Shown: positions 1 to 9,417 of the stretch, piece after piece
How the letters are laid out: every line of letters starts with the position of its first letter
How positions within the stretch are numbered: the first letter of the stretch is position 1
The notes under the pieces: model-generated
The model's database searches: none
What the model was told of the DNA's origin: nothing
The model's input: the letters and a program-made list of their open reading frames with translations, nothing else
Program-made: the position numbers and the translations under genes
Origin: an uncultured Roseobacter sp.
GTDB taxonomy: Bacteria; Pseudomonadota; Alphaproteobacteria; Rhodobacterales; Rhodobacteraceae
Direction of reading: 5' to 3'
Assembly (NCBI GenBank): GCA_947488305.1
Contig: CANKZM010000003.1
Location: 310,001-374,000 of the forward strand
DNA: 64,000 nt

Positions 1-1607
1 TCGAGCACGCCAACAATTTCCGGCATGGCTTCCAATGCGACGGAAAGATTGACCTCTGCATCAGCTGCTTGCGCACCCTCTGGCAGGTCCACCATCGCTA
101 AAACTTCGAATCCGGCATCTCGATAGGCCCGCATCCGATCTGCGGCATCCGGCAATAGCGCATCAACAGCAAAACTCACCGGATAAGGCAGTTGTTGAAT
201 AGCGGACAAACCCGTTGGCATCGCAGAAATATCCACACCATCATCCATCAGAATGACGGCCATCAGCGGCTTGTTTTCCGGATTCTCGAACTCTGCCGCA
301 AACCGTTCAATCGGCGGTAAATCCAAAATCTCCAGGGCGTCCGGCAGCACCTCGATTTCTTCCACAACGGGCTCATTCGGGGTCGGGGTTGCAGCACCCA
401 AAGTGGGCAGCCGGTTCACACGAACTTCCGACGAACCGTCATTATCTGCGGCGGGCCGCGCAACGGGCTCGTCTGCTGGTTCCACAACTTCTGGGGCCAC
501 CGCCAATGGGTCGGTGGACAGATCTGGCAAAGCTGCTGTGACTTGCGGATCTGGCGCGGGTTCCGTGATCTGTGCCACAACCGCGCCATCTCCCGCATCC
601 GCAGGGTCGGGATTGGGTGTCGCAACCGAAAGCTCCGCCTCAACTTGGGCGGAAACGCTTTCCCCCTCTTCGGTCTCCTGAGAGGGTTTTTCTGGCGCAG
701 GTAAATCTAGCGCTTCCGCGGTCTCCGGCGCATCTTTTTCCTGGCTTGCAGGTCGTATTGCACCGGATGTCACCTGTTCGGCAACTGGTTGGTCCGGCGG
801 TGCAGTTACGACCGATGATGGCGCTTCTTCGGTGATCGATGGTGCAAGGGCTGCCACCTGCGGTTGGTCTTCGGTCTGCCCCTCTTCGATCGAATCCGCT
901 TGCAGCTCTTCAGATGGCTGCTCCTGCACATCCGGTGTCGCTTGTGCGTCCAAACCGCTTGTTTCTGTTTCGATGTCGGGCAAAGCTGGCTGTGCAGGGT
1001 CAAGTGCTACGGAGGGTGTCTGCTCGGCACTTTCGGCAAAGTCGGATTGGGTGGCGCCGGACGAATCCGGCGACGCCGTATTGGCTGATTCGTCTTGCGC
1101 TTCTGGTGCCACAGGCTGCTCAGGCTCTGCGAACGCACTCGTTTGGGGCACCGGATCGGGCGCTACGGGCTGCGCAGGTTCCGTCGCAATTGAAACACCG
1201 GGCTCAGTTGCTGGCGTTTTCAAAGTGCCGGTATCTGTGTAAGTGACTTGCGGTGCATCAGTTGACGGCGAGGCAATACCGGTGAGTGCGTCATCTGCTG
1301 GCGCTTCCGCCCCACCCAGGTTGGATGCTGATCCCGCCTGCGGCACGGCAGCCGGCGCTAGCGTGTCCGACAACAAGCCAGCCAGCGTATCCGGTTCCGG
1401 GGCCGCTACTTCCGGCCCTCCCAAACCCACTCCTGAAAGACCATCATCATCTGTCAGGCTAGCGCTTTGCGATTGTTGTGACGTGACCGACGCGGAGGAT
1501 CGTTCGCCCAAGCCGTCATTGCGGTTATCGGCGACCGATATCAGCAACAATGCTCCGACGCTCACACCCGCGCCCCAAGAAACGCCTTTGAAAAACCCTT
1601 TGGACAC
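1..1607 (-). CDS. Divergent polysaccharide deacetylase family protein (3' end beyond window)
   Basis: A minus-strand frame is open from a GTG at 1607 to the window edge. The start has an AAGGA ribosome site about 10 bases upstream. The protein opens with a short basic stretch and a hydrophobic segment (SWGAGVSVGALLLISVA), so it is probably anchored in the inner membrane. About 400 residues rich in Ala, Pro, Glu, Asp and Ser follow. They look disordered and could span the periplasm. The visible C-terminal part (KPLMAVILMDDG, then LPYPVSFAVDALLPDA) matches the start of the YibQ-type divergent polysaccharide deacetylase fold. Family membership is fairly clear from these motifs; substrate and activity are unknown. 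The catalytic half lies outside the window. The gene is divergent from trpG. Several plus-strand open frames over the stalk are antisense shadows. Confidence 0.8.
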   Translation of the reverse strand, partial: MSKGFFKGVSWGAGVSVGALLLISVADNRNDGLGERSSASVTSQQSQSASLTDDDGLSGVGLGGPEVAAPEPDTLAGLLSDTLAPAAVPQAGSASNLGGAEAPADDALTGIASPSTDAPQVTYTDTGTLKTPATEPGVSIATEPAQPVAPDPVPQTSAFAEPEQPVAPEAQDESANTASPDSSGATQSDFAESAEQTPSVALDPAQPALPDIETETSGLDAQATPDVQEQPSEELQADSIEEGQTEDQPQVAALAPSITEEAPSSVVTAPPDQPVAEQVTSGAIRPASQEKDAPETAEALDLPAPEKPSQETEEGESVSAQVEAELSVATPNPDPADAGDGAVVAQITEPAPDPQVTAALPDLSTDPLAVAPEVVEPADEPVARPAADNDGSSEVRVNRLPTLGAATPTPNEPVVEEIEVLPDALEILDLPPIERFAAEFENPENKPLMAVILMDDGVDISAMPTGLSAIQQLPYPVSFAVDALLPDAADRMRAYRDAGFEVLAMVDLPEGAQAADAEVNLSVALEAMPEIVGVL

Positions 1608-1632
1608 CGTCTGCTCATCCTTCGTTTCGACG

Positions 1633-1666
1633 CGGTCAGGTCATGTCATGAAGACCCGCCTGACCG
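1633..1666. promoter_or_regulatory. Inverted repeat upstream of the deacetylase gene
   Basis: CGGTCAGG at 1633-1640 and CCTGACCG at 1659-1666 form a perfect 8-base inverted repeat with an 18-base spacer. It lies just upstream of the GTG start at 1607, in the divergent region shared with trpG. It could be an operator or a leader hairpin. No known binding motif is recognised. Confidence 0.35.
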
Positions 1667-1788
1667 TTCATCGTTGCCACAGGCTCACTTGGCGCCTCTT
1701 GACGACGCCAGCCAAGCCTGAACAAGTATGCGCGACATATACCGCGCCTGAGGCATAAGCCTCCAGCCCTGATTGCAAAGATATAACG

Positions 1789-2370
1789 ATGCTGCTGCTG
1801 ATCGACAACTATGACAGTTTTACATACAACCTGTTGCACTATCTAGGAAGCCTGGGAGCAGATGTCGTCGTTCGGCGGAACGACGCATTGGATGTCCAGG
1901 AAGCAATGGGGATGAAACCGGCGGGAATCCTCCTATCGCCGGGCCCTTGTGACCCCGATCAGGCAGGAATTTGCCTCGCGTTGACAACAGCCGCAGCGGA
2001 AACACGCACCCCCCTTATGGGCGTTTGTCTGGGTCACCAATCCATCGGTCAGGCCTTTGGTGGCAAAGTCGTCAGAGCCAGAGACATCGTGCACGGCAAG
2101 CTCGGCATGATCGAACATAAGGAAGAAGGTCTCTTCCGCGGATTGCCCACGCCCTTTGCCGCGACACGATACCATTCTCTGGTAGTCGAGCGGGACACCT
2201 TGCCGGATAGTTTGAAAATAACTGCAGAGTTGGAAGATGGCACGATCATGGGCCTGCAGCATCGCGAGCTGCCCATACACGGCGTTCAGTTTCACCCCGA
2301 GTCGATCCGCTCAGAACACGGTCACGCGCTGCTGCAGAATTTCTTGAACGAGATGCAGGTGCCCGCATGA
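1789..2370 (+). CDS. trpG: Anthranilate synthase component II (glutamine amidotransferase)
   Basis: This subunit supplies ammonia from glutamine to TrpE for making anthranilate from chorismate, the first step of tryptophan synthesis. The 193-residue protein is a single class I amidotransferase domain. It has the nucleophile motif GVCLGHQ (Cys80), an oxyanion segment SPGPCDPD near residue 50, and the His-Glu pair in QFHPESI near 170. It opens an operon: its stop overlaps the trpD start as ATGA. trpE is not in the window, so it must lie elsewhere. A small 5-base hairpin at 1750-1763 sits in the leader, but no leader peptide with Trp codons was seen, so attenuation is not supported. Confidence 0.95.
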   Translation: MLLLIDNYDSFTYNLLHYLGSLGADVVVRRNDALDVQEAMGMKPAGILLSPGPCDPDQAGICLALTTAAAETRTPLMGVCLGHQSIGQAFGGKVVRARDIVHGKLGMIEHKEEGLFRGLPTPFAATRYHSLVVERDTLPDSLKITAELEDGTIMGLQHRELPIHGVQFHPESIRSEHGHALLQNFLNEMQVPA

Positions 2371-3386
2371 GTGACGCCCTGAAACCGTTGATTGGTGCCG
2401 CAGCTGACGGCTCCCTGACCCGCGCGCAAGCCGAGGAAGCCTTTGGTATCCTCTTTGAAGGCGAGGCCACGCCAAGCCAGATCGGCGGTTTTCTGATGGC
2501 CCTGCGCACGCGCGGCGAGACGGTCGAGGAATATGCCGCCGCAGCCGCCGTCATGCGCGCCAAATGCAACGCCGTGAAAGCCCCTGAAGGCGCCATGGAT
2601 ATCGTCGGCACTGGCGGCGACGGGAAAGGGACATTGAATATCTCCACCGCGACGGCTTTTGTTGTCGCGGGAGCCGGAGTTGTTGTCGCCAAGCACGGCA
2701 ATCGGAACCTCAGCTCAAAATCCGGGGCGGCTGACGCGCTGACCCAAATGGGCCTCAACGTCATGGTTGGTCCTGAAGTCGTCGAACGCGCACTGGCGGA
2801 GGCGGGCATCGGTTTCATGATGGCTCCGATGCATCACCCGGCCATTGCACATGTCATGCCAACGCGCGCGGAACTGGGAACGCGCACGATTTTCAACATT
2901 CTTGGCCCGCTGACAAACCCCGCAGGAGTGAAGCGCCAGCTCACCGGGGCCTTTTCACGTGATCTGATCCGCCCCATGGCAGAAACGCTCGCGGCATTGG
3001 GATCAGAAAAAGCCTGGTTGGTGCACGGCTCTGACGGAACCGATGAGCTCACCATTACCGGGGTGAGCTGGGTGGCGGCGTTGAATTCGGACGGCACAGT
3101 GAGCGAATTGGAAGTTCACCCCGAAGATGCCGGGTTGCCCGTACATCCATTCGAAGCCATTCTGGGTGGCACGCCAGAGGAAAACGCGCGCGACTTCAAA
3201 GCCTTGCTTGACGGTGCACCGTCCGCCTACCGCGATGCGGTGCTTTTGAATGCGGCGGCAGCGTTGGTTGTGGCGGATGCAGCGGAAAGCCTGCAGGAAG
3301 GGGTGCAAATGGCCGCGCATTCCATCGACAGCGGGGCTGCAGCGCAAAAAATAAAAGCCGTGGCGCAGATCACGCAAGCCGGGTGA
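2367..3386 (+). CDS. trpD: Anthranilate phosphoribosyltransferase
   Basis: TrpD transfers the phosphoribosyl group of PRPP to anthranilate, the second step of tryptophan synthesis. The 339 residues match the usual family length. The PRPP-binding glycine loop [14 protein letters not shown] lies near residue 80, [12 protein letters not shown] near 110, and the [19 protein letters not shown] segment near 155. The start codon overlaps the trpG stop by four bases, and the trpD stop overlaps the GTG of the next gene, so translation is probably coupled along the operon. Confidence 0.96.
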   Translation: MSDALKPLIGAAADGSLTRAQAEEAFGILFEGEATPSQIGGFLMALRTRGETVEEYAAAAAVMRAKCNAVKAPEGAMDIVGTGGDGKGTLNISTATAFVVAGAGVVVAKHGNRNLSSKSGAADALTQMGLNVMVGPEVVERALAEAGIGFMMAPMHHPAIAHVMPTRAELGTRTIFNILGPLTNPAGVKRQLTGAFSRDLIRPMAETLAALGSEKAWLVHGSDGTDELTITGVSWVAALNSDGTVSELEVHPEDAGLPVHPFEAILGGTPEENARDFKALLDGAPSAYRDAVLLNAAAALVVADAAESLQEGVQMAAHSIDSGAAAQKIKAVAQITQAG

Positions 3387-4054
3387 GCACCTTCAATCTG
3401 TCGCGCCTGAACGACTGGCGTGATTTACCCTTTTTTGCCGATGTTCTGCCGGGTATCGAAAAAGAGCTTTCACAGGAAACCGGGGTGATCCTGCCGCCAT
3501 CACATCAAGTTTTTGCCGCTTTGGAAACCACCGCACCTGAGAGCGTCGAGGTGATCATCCTCGGGCAAGACCCCTACCCGACGACCGGGCACGCTCATGG
3601 TTTCGCCTTCTCAGCGGAACCGAACACCTTCCCATTGCCCCGGTCATTGAGCAACATTTACAAAGAAATGCGCACAGACATCGGCGATGCACCAAGTCAC
3701 GCGGATTTGCGTTTCTGGGCAACCCAAGGCGTGCTTTTGCTGAACACCGCCCTGACAGTTCGGGCCGGTGCGGCAGGCTCACATGCCAAACTAGGGTGGG
3801 ATCGCTTGACCGCTCAGGTTTTGGACCGGCTGTCGGATAGACCTCGCGCATATGTCTTATGGGGTGCGCACGCGCAGAAAGCGGCATCAGCAGTTGATGC
3901 TGAACGCAACCTCAAAATTGAAACGCCCCACCCGTCCCCACTGTCTGCACGGCGCGGTTTTTTTGGATCAAGACCCTTTAGCCGGGTGAATGTATGGTTG
4001 CAGGCGCAAGGCCGTCAGGCCATAAATTGGGCGAACCCGCCGGAGGCCTCATGA
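3383..4054 (+). CDS. ung: Uracil-DNA glycosylase, family 1
   Basis: This enzyme removes uracil from DNA and so starts base-excision repair. The 223-residue protein has the family 1 water-activating motif GQDPYP with Asp63 and the DNA-intercalation loop [18 protein letters not shown] near residue 182. It starts at GTG, overlapping the trpD stop, and its TGA overlaps the trpC ATG. It is therefore a repair gene fully embedded between trpD and trpC and must be co-transcribed with them. No sign of damage or of different base composition is seen. Confidence 0.93.
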   Translation: MSTFNLSRLNDWRDLPFFADVLPGIEKELSQETGVILPPSHQVFAALETTAPESVEVIILGQDPYPTTGHAHGFAFSAEPNTFPLPRSLSNIYKEMRTDIGDAPSHADLRFWATQGVLLLNTALTVRAGAAGSHAKLGWDRLTAQVLDRLSDRPRAYVLWGAHAQKAASAVDAERNLKIETPHPSPLSARRGFFGSRPFSRVNVWLQAQGRQAINWANPPEAS

Positions 4055-4863
4055 CAGAAACCATTCTCGACAAGATCAAAGCCTATAAGCTGGACGAAGT
4101 GGCCGCGGACAAGGCGGCCAAACCGCTCGAGGCCATCGAAGCCGAGGCGCGGGATGCAGCCCCGGTTCGTCCGTTTGCCGACGCTCTGCACAGTGCCTCT
4201 ATTCAAGGGTATGGGTTGATCGCTGAAATCAAGAAGGCGAGCCCGTCGAAAGGGCTTATCCGCGCTGATTTCGACCCCGAAAGCCTCGCTGCCGCCTATG
4301 CTGAAGGCGGTGCGACCTGTCTCTCGGTGCTTACCGATACACCCAGTTTTCAAGGTGCCAAGGAGTTTCTGGTCGCCGCCCGTTCGGCGTGTGATTTGCC
4401 GGTTTTGCGCAAGGACTTCATGTATGACACCTATCAGGTCGCGGAAGCCCGCGCCCTAGGCGCCGATTGCATCCTGATCATCATGGCGTCGGTGAGTGAT
4501 GCCCAGGCGCAGGAATTGGAAGAAGCTGCGACAAGCTGGGGTATGGATTGCCTTCTAGAGGTACACGACGCCGCTGAGTTGGAGCGGGCCAGCCGATTGA
4601 AGAGCCGTCTGATGGGCATCAACAACCGCAATCTGAAAACCTTCGAGACCACTCTCGATACGACGCGCTCGCTTTGTCCGTCCGTTCCTGCAGACCGTCT
4701 GATCGTGGCCGAATCCGGTTTGAGCACGCCGGAGGATCTAGCTGATATGGCGCGGTATGGTGCCCGGATTTTCCTGATTGGCGAAAGTCTGATGCGCCAG
4801 GATGATGTTACACAGGCGACGCGGGATCTGTTGCGTGCTCCGGCAATGTCACAGGGCATGTGA
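4051..4863 (+). CDS. trpC: Indole-3-glycerol phosphate synthase
   Basis: TrpC closes the indole ring, converting CdRP to indole-3-glycerol phosphate. The 270-residue single-domain TIM barrel shows [13 protein letters not shown] near residue 60, the catalytic lysine in [10 protein letters not shown] near 120, INNRNLKTF near 190 and [11 protein letters not shown] near 225. There is no fused TrpF domain. I chose ATG at 4051 because it follows a GGAGG site and overlaps the ung stop. An upstream in-frame start at 3994 would run far into ung. Confidence 0.96.
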   Translation: MTETILDKIKAYKLDEVAADKAAKPLEAIEAEARDAAPVRPFADALHSASIQGYGLIAEIKKASPSKGLIRADFDPESLAAAYAEGGATCLSVLTDTPSFQGAKEFLVAARSACDLPVLRKDFMYDTYQVAEARALGADCILIIMASVSDAQAQELEEAATSWGMDCLLEVHDAAELERASRLKSRLMGINNRNLKTFETTLDTTRSLCPSVPADRLIVAESGLSTPEDLADMARYGARIFLIGESLMRQDDVTQATRDLLRAPAMSQGM

Positions 4864-4864
4864 C

Positions 4865-5344
4865 ATGGCGGGAAAACTCACTCATTTCGACGGCAAGGGC
4901 GACGCCCATATGGTCGATGTCGGCAGCAAGGCGGTCACGGATCGGATTGCAGTTGCCACATGTTACATTAGGATGCGGCAGGAAACCTATGAAACCATTA
5001 CAGAAGGTCGCGCCAAAAAGGGCGATGTCCTGGGCGTGGCACGACTGGCTGGCATCATGGCGGCCAAACGCACTGCTGACTTGATCCCCCTGTGCCACCC
5101 GCTTCCGATCACCAAAGTAGCAGTCGAACTTTCGCCTGATGCGGCGTTGCCGGGAATACGTATCGAAGCCACCGTGAAGACGACGGGTCAGACCGGGGTC
5201 GAAATGGAAGCGCTGACCGCTGCTAATATCGCCGCCCTCACCGTCTATGACATGAGCAAAGCGGTCGACAAGGGGATGGAGATTGGCGGGTTACACGTCA
5301 TTCTCAAGGATGGCGGCAAATCCGGACGGTACGAAGCCCCATGA
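4865..5344 (+). CDS. moaC: Cyclic pyranopterin monophosphate synthase
   Basis: MoaC works with MoaA in the first step of molybdopterin synthesis, turning the GTP-derived cyclic intermediate into cyclic pyranopterin monophosphate. The 159-residue protein begins [20 protein letters not shown]. It carries the family signatures [20 protein letters not shown] and VEMEALTAA, with the conserved active-site lysine in the [10 protein letters not shown] segment. It starts one base after the trpC stop and overlaps moeA by four bases. A longer reading from 4802 would overlap trpC and is not needed. Confidence 0.95.
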   Translation: MAGKLTHFDGKGDAHMVDVGSKAVTDRIAVATCYIRMRQETYETITEGRAKKGDVLGVARLAGIMAAKRTADLIPLCHPLPITKVAVELSPDAALPGIRIEATVKTTGQTGVEMEALTAANIAALTVYDMSKAVDKGMEIGGLHVILKDGGKSGRYEAP

Positions 5345-6513
5345 TTTCCGTCGCGGAAGCGCTTGAGCATCTTTTTGGCCTCGTGGCCCCCCTTGGAACC
5401 GAAGATGTTCCCCTGCGACAGGCTTCAGGACGCGTCTTGGCGCATGATGTCATCGCGGCCCGGACGCAGCCGCCTTTTGCAGCATCGGCCATGGATGGCT
5501 ATGCATTGCGCGGTGCTGAAGCCGAACCCGACGCTATGTTCAAGGTGATCGGCGAGGCTGCCGCAGGCCATGGCTTCTCCGGTGATGTTGGCGCCGGACA
5601 ATGTGTGCGGATTTTTACAGGAGCGCCACTGCCGGACGGGACCGACCACGTCGTCATTCAGGAAGATGTGACACGGCGCGGTGATCTGATTACGCTTCAT
5701 CGCGATCTGGAATCCAAGTCCAACGTTCGGCCCGCCGGCGGCGACTTCAAGGCTGGGGACAGTATCGCCGCACCACGGCGCCTTAGTGCCACGGATATTG
5801 CATTATTGGCATCCATGAACATTGGGCAGGTCCCAGTCGCGCGCAAACCGGCCGTTGCAATCATGGCAACCGGGGATGAACTCGTCTCCCCGGGAGAGAC
5901 CCCCGGCCCGGATCAGATCATCGCCTCCAACAGCTACGGGCTTGCGGCGCAGCTTGAGGCGCTTGGCGCAGAACCACGTCTGTTACCCATTGCGCGGGAC
6001 ACGATCCCCTCCCTGAAAACGGCGTTTGAACTCGCGGTCGATGCCGATTTGATCATTACGATCGGCGGCGCGTCTGTTGGTGATCATGATCTGGTTGCCG
6101 CTGCAGCGGCAGATATGGGGATGGAACAATCGTTCTACAAAGTTGCCATGCGACCAGGCAAACCATTGATGGCAGGTCGGTTGCGAGGTGTGCCGATGAT
6201 TGGGCTGCCGGGCAATCCGGTTTCCGCTCTGGTGTGCGGCACAATCTTTGTCGCACCTGTGGTGCGCATGATGCTGGGGTTGGGCCGTCATGCCGCGCTT
6301 CGCCTGAGTGCCCCGCTTGCAGCGCCACTGGGGCAAAATGGGCCACGCGAGCATTACATGCGGGCAGCGCTTGAACCTGGGGGGTTGCGCGCCTTTGAAC
6401 GGCAAGACAGCTCTTTGCTCAGCGTTCTGGCTGGCGCGGATGCATTGTTGATCCGCCCCCCGCACGATGGGCCCCGCGAAATCGGGGAAACGCTTGAGTA
6501 CATTGCGCTGTAA
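5341..6513 (+). CDS. moeA: Molybdopterin molybdotransferase
   Basis: MoeA inserts molybdate into adenylated molybdopterin to finish the cofactor. The 390 residues fit the usual length of about 400. Motifs include SAMDGYALR near residue 50, the MoCF-binding segment [11 protein letters not shown] near 180, GGASVGDHD near 242 and [13 protein letters not shown] near 265, followed by the C-terminal domain IV. The ATG overlaps the moaC stop. It is the last gene of the overlapping trp-moa block; 85 bases separate it from lexA, which has its own promoter. Confidence 0.95.
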   Translation: MISVAEALEHLFGLVAPLGTEDVPLRQASGRVLAHDVIAARTQPPFAASAMDGYALRGAEAEPDAMFKVIGEAAAGHGFSGDVGAGQCVRIFTGAPLPDGTDHVVIQEDVTRRGDLITLHRDLESKSNVRPAGGDFKAGDSIAAPRRLSATDIALLASMNIGQVPVARKPAVAIMATGDELVSPGETPGPDQIIASNSYGLAAQLEALGAEPRLLPIARDTIPSLKTAFELAVDADLIITIGGASVGDHDLVAAAAADMGMEQSFYKVAMRPGKPLMAGRLRGVPMIGLPGNPVSALVCGTIFVAPVVRMMLGLGRHAALRLSAPLAAPLGQNGPREHYMRAALEPGGLRAFERQDSSLLSVLAGADALLIRPPHDGPREIGETLEYIAL

Positions 6514-6537
6514 CTCAACTCGCCAATTTTGGGGAAG

Positions 6538-6566
6538 TTGACACAAAACGAGAACAGGAATAGAAC
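6538..6566 (+). promoter_or_regulatory. lexA promoter with SOS box
   Basis: TTGACA at 6538-6543 and TAGAAC at 6561-6566 are spaced by exactly 17 bases and form a good sigma-70-type promoter. GAAC-N7-GAAC (6552-6566), the reverse of the known alphaproteobacterial LexA box GTTC-N7-GTTC, covers the spacer and the whole -10. LexA bound here would block RNA polymerase, giving the expected autoregulation of lexA. Confidence 0.85.
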
Positions 6567-6598
6567 AAAAGCAAATCAGGCGTCGGAGGACCAGTTAG

Positions 6599-7300
6599 AT
6601 GCTCACCAAGAAGCAGTTGGATTTGCTCGATTTCATTCACAAGCGCGTGCAGCGGGACGGTGTTCCGCCCAGCTTCGACGAAATGAAGGAAGCACTCGAC
6701 CTGAGGTCGAAGTCTGGCATCCACAGGTTGATTACAGCGCTTGAAGAGCGTGGTTTCATACGACGTCTTGCGCATCGTGCCCGTGCGATTGAAATCGTAA
6801 AATTGCCGGAAAGTCTGGGCGGCGAGCCGCAGCCCGGGTTCAAGCCGCGGGTGATTGACGGCGACAAACCGGACGCACCGATGCCCGCTGGGGCACAGGC
6901 CGTCAGCAGTGCCAGTGCGATGGATGTGCCTTTGGTCGGGCGTATCGCTGCGGGGCTGCCAATCGAAGCCATCAATGAAAACACCGCGAGCGTCGCCGTA
7001 CCCGGGCAAATGCTGTCGGGCAAGGGCGATCATTACGCTCTGGAGGTCAAAGGCGACTCGATGATCGACGCAGGGATCAACGATGGCGATGTTGTCGTGA
7101 TCCGGGAAACCTCGGTCGCTGACAACGGCGATATCGTTGTTGCCCTTATTGATGAGCATGAGGCAACGCTCAAACGCTACCTGCGGCAAGGCAACACCGT
7201 GGCGTTGGAAGCAGCCAACCCGGCCTATGAGACGCGCATTTTCACCGATGACAAGGTCAAGGTGCAAGGCAAGCTTGTGGGATTGATCCGCACCTACTGA
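6599..7300 (+). CDS. lexA: LexA repressor
   Basis: This is the SOS repressor, a dimeric DNA-binding protein that cleaves itself when stimulated by RecA filaments. The 233-residue protein has an N-terminal winged helix (residues 1-65, [13 protein letters not shown]), a linker, and a C-terminal S24 peptidase domain. The cleavage bond Ala118-Gly119 lies in GRIAAGLPI. The catalytic dyad is Ser154 ([10 protein letters not shown]) and Lys192 (ATLKRY). The start follows GGAGG, and an SOS box lies in its promoter. The last seven bases overlap the end of convergent comEC. Confidence 0.97.
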   Translation: MLTKKQLDLLDFIHKRVQRDGVPPSFDEMKEALDLRSKSGIHRLITALEERGFIRRLAHRARAIEIVKLPESLGGEPQPGFKPRVIDGDKPDAPMPAGAQAVSSASAMDVPLVGRIAAGLPIEAINENTASVAVPGQMLSGKGDHYALEVKGDSMIDAGINDGDVVVIRETSVADNGDIVVALIDEHEATLKRYLRQGNTVALEAANPAYETRIFTDDKVKVQGKLVGLIRTY

Positions 7301-9336
7301 TCCCCGCGCCAACTGGTCCAGAGTCGCGTCCCCGTTACGTCGCGCACCGATTTAAGGGTTAGCCCGCTTTTGTCGACGTATACCGCCACGGCACCCATGT
7401 TCCGCAACCTGACAGGGTCGTAGACATCGCACGACAATCCTTTGGCCTCCATGCGCACCGAGGCGACGATGATCTGATCCGGTGCGCACCCCTCGAAACC
7501 TTCGACGGCGCGTTTGCCGGATAGATGCACCAGTGTCTTGCCCCCCGGCAGAACCCCTGCCCCGTCCGACGGCCAGCGGCCCGCAGCAACAAGTTGCTCG
7601 GTGGCCTCACCGTCATTTTCCAACCAGTTCTTGGCAATGAATCCTGCGCCTTTGGGTTTGCTCAGCGCGCGCCCCTCGCTGGTCATGACGCCAACAAGCG
7701 TCCCATTCTCCGCAATGAGCCCTACCGGGCGAGAGGTTGCCCCCCAGAATAGAAATGCCAAAAGCACCGCCGCGATGCCCGCATATCGCATCCGTCCTTG
7801 CCAGAGGATCATCCACAAGCACCCCAATGCCATTAACGGCAAGACAAAGCTCGCCGGGCCATGGATGAAGGATCGCGCGCCGTCCAACCCGGCGACAAAC
7901 GCCCCGACCTCCAGGATCCAGCTCAACCCGACACCCATGATCCACAAGCCGATCCAATCGAGACCGATTGGTGCAAGGCATAGTGCCAGGACCGCAGCGG
8001 GCACCACGACCGTTCCCATGACAGGGACGGACAACAGATTGGCCAGCAAGCCATAGTGGGAAATCGCATTGAAATGTGCGGCCCCTACTGGTGCCGTCGC
8101 AAATCCGGAAATGCCCGATGCGAGCAACACACCAATCACCGGCTGGGCCCATTTCGGACCAATCGTGATACGATGATCCCGCATGTATCCAAAAACTGCG
8201 ACCAGCGCGGTGGTGGCGGCAAAGGACATCTGGAATCCTGGGCCCAGCAAGGCTTCAGGCCGTAGGACCAACACGATAATCGCTGCTATCGCAACAGCGC
8301 GCAGGCTTATGGCGCGGCGATTGACCATGATGGCACATAGGGCAACCGCAACCATGATGAACGCCCGCTCCGTCGCCACATTCCCGCCCGAGAGCGCAAG
8401 ATACCCGCTGGCCGCGATCAGAGCCCCCACGGCAGCCATTTTCCGCGAAGGCCAACGCAGGGCCAGAGGGGGGATCAGCGCGAATATGGCGCGCAAAAGC
8501 CCAAAGACGAAGGCGGTGAGCAATCCCATGTGCAGCCCGGAAATCGCAAGCAAATGCGCCAGGTTGCTGGCGCGCAGGTCCTCAAGTGCCGTTTGTGAAA
8601 TGGCCGACCTTGCGCCCGTTGTGACGGCCACGGCAAAGCCGCCCGTGTCTCCGGGCAAGACATCAACGATGCGTTCTTGCGCTGCCATGCGGACGCGGAA
8701 GACAGCAAGCCCGGCGGAACCTTCATGCGCGGGTGCAATCGCCAGAATGGGCACGCGGGTATACCCAACGGCACCCAATTGGGCGAACCAGGCATGTCGC
8801 TGAAAATCAAAACCCCCGGGCTCCACCGGCCCGCCCGGCGGGGAAAGATGCCCAGTGGTCATGATCCGCAGCCCCGGCGTAGGATCGACACTATGGCTCT
8901 GATCGCTATGCAGAGAGATGCGCACCCGTGATGGCGTCCGTTCTGGCAACACATCTTCCAGAACGACTTGATCGAGTGTGATCCGTAGCGCGTCCGAGCC
9001 ACTTCGATCCAGATTAACGACACGGCCCTCAATGGGTCCGTAGTATCGGAACCCAAGTACCGGGCTTGCAACATCATGCGCGCGTTCGGCGGCAAGCAGA
9101 AACCCAATAACGATCAGCATTCCGCCGATCGCAATTGGTGACAAAGCTTCCCCAAACCACCGGGCAAAGATCAGAAGCCCCAATGCGGTCATCCCTGCCC
9201 CCCACAGCAAGCTCGAACCGGGTTCAAACGTCAGAGAGAAGTAAAGACCAATTCCAATGGCCAAGCACACCGGAATCCATTCAAACAGAAACCCGCGCTG
9301 GTGCAGCATTTGAAGCTTGAGGCCTGTCAGCAGCAC
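7294..9336 (-). CDS. comEC: ComEC/Rec2 DNA internalisation channel protein
   Basis: ComEC is the inner-membrane channel that brings single-stranded DNA into the cytoplasm. In Rhodobacter capsulatus the homologue is needed to receive GTA DNA. The protein has about 680 residues: hydrophobic N-terminal helices, an OB-like periplasmic region with [20 protein letters not shown], and the competence domain [36 protein letters not shown] with many helices. The C-terminal part is soluble but short, so a full metallo-beta-lactamase domain is doubtful. I prefer the GTG at 9336, which has a GGGGGCAAGG site. An ATG at 9393 would leave only 24 bases to gltX. Confidence 0.88.
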   Translation of the reverse strand: MLLTGLKLQMLHQRGFLFEWIPVCLAIGIGLYFSLTFEPGSSLLWGAGMTALGLLIFARWFGEALSPIAIGGMLIVIGFLLAAERAHDVASPVLGFRYYGPIEGRVVNLDRSGSDALRITLDQVVLEDVLPERTPSRVRISLHSDQSHSVDPTPGLRIMTTGHLSPPGGPVEPGGFDFQRHAWFAQLGAVGYTRVPILAIAPAHEGSAGLAVFRVRMAAQERIVDVLPGDTGGFAVAVTTGARSAISQTALEDLRASNLAHLLAISGLHMGLLTAFVFGLLRAIFALIPPLALRWPSRKMAAVGALIAASGYLALSGGNVATERAFIMVAVALCAIMVNRRAISLRAVAIAAIIVLVLRPEALLGPGFQMSFAATTALVAVFGYMRDHRITIGPKWAQPVIGVLLASGISGFATAPVGAAHFNAISHYGLLANLLSVPVMGTVVVPAAVLALCLAPIGLDWIGLWIMGVGLSWILEVGAFVAGLDGARSFIHGPASFVLPLMALGCLWMILWQGRMRYAGIAAVLLAFLFWGATSRPVGLIAENGTLVGVMTSEGRALSKPKGAGFIAKNWLENDGEATEQLVAAGRWPSDGAGVLPGGKTLVHLSGKRAVEGFEGCAPDQIIVASVRMEAKGLSCDVYDPVRLRNMGAVAVYVDKSGLTLKSVRDVTGTRLWTSWRGDQ

Positions 9337-9395
9337 CGCCTTGCCCCCGTTCTCCGCACTGGATAGACACGTGCCTAGAAATACGCCCCTCATGG

Positions 9396-9410
9396 TTACT
9401 GAAAGGTTAA
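9396..9410. promoter_or_regulatory. Possible CtrA box between comEC and gltX
   Basis: TTAC-N7-TTAA (TTAA-N7-GTAA on the other strand) matches the CtrA consensus TTAA-N7-TTAA at seven of eight positions. It lies in the divergent space between comEC and gltX. CtrA control of comEC is known in Rhodobacter capsulatus. The site itself is inferred only from its sequence and position. Confidence 0.4.
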
Positions 9411-9417
9411 TCCTCGC

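Noticed and set aside
253-1758. Several plus-strand open frames of 74-171 codons over the deacetylase gene
   Set aside because: They are antisense to a continuous minus-strand frame with a clear family domain, and their composition mirrors the low-complexity stalk.
1750-1763. GAGGC-ATAA-GCCTC hairpin as a trp attenuator
   Set aside because: No leader peptide with Trp codons and no T-run.
9337-9393. ATG at 9393 as comEC start
   Set aside because: It would leave 24 bases to divergent gltX; a GTG at 9336 has a good ribosome site. Not fully excluded.
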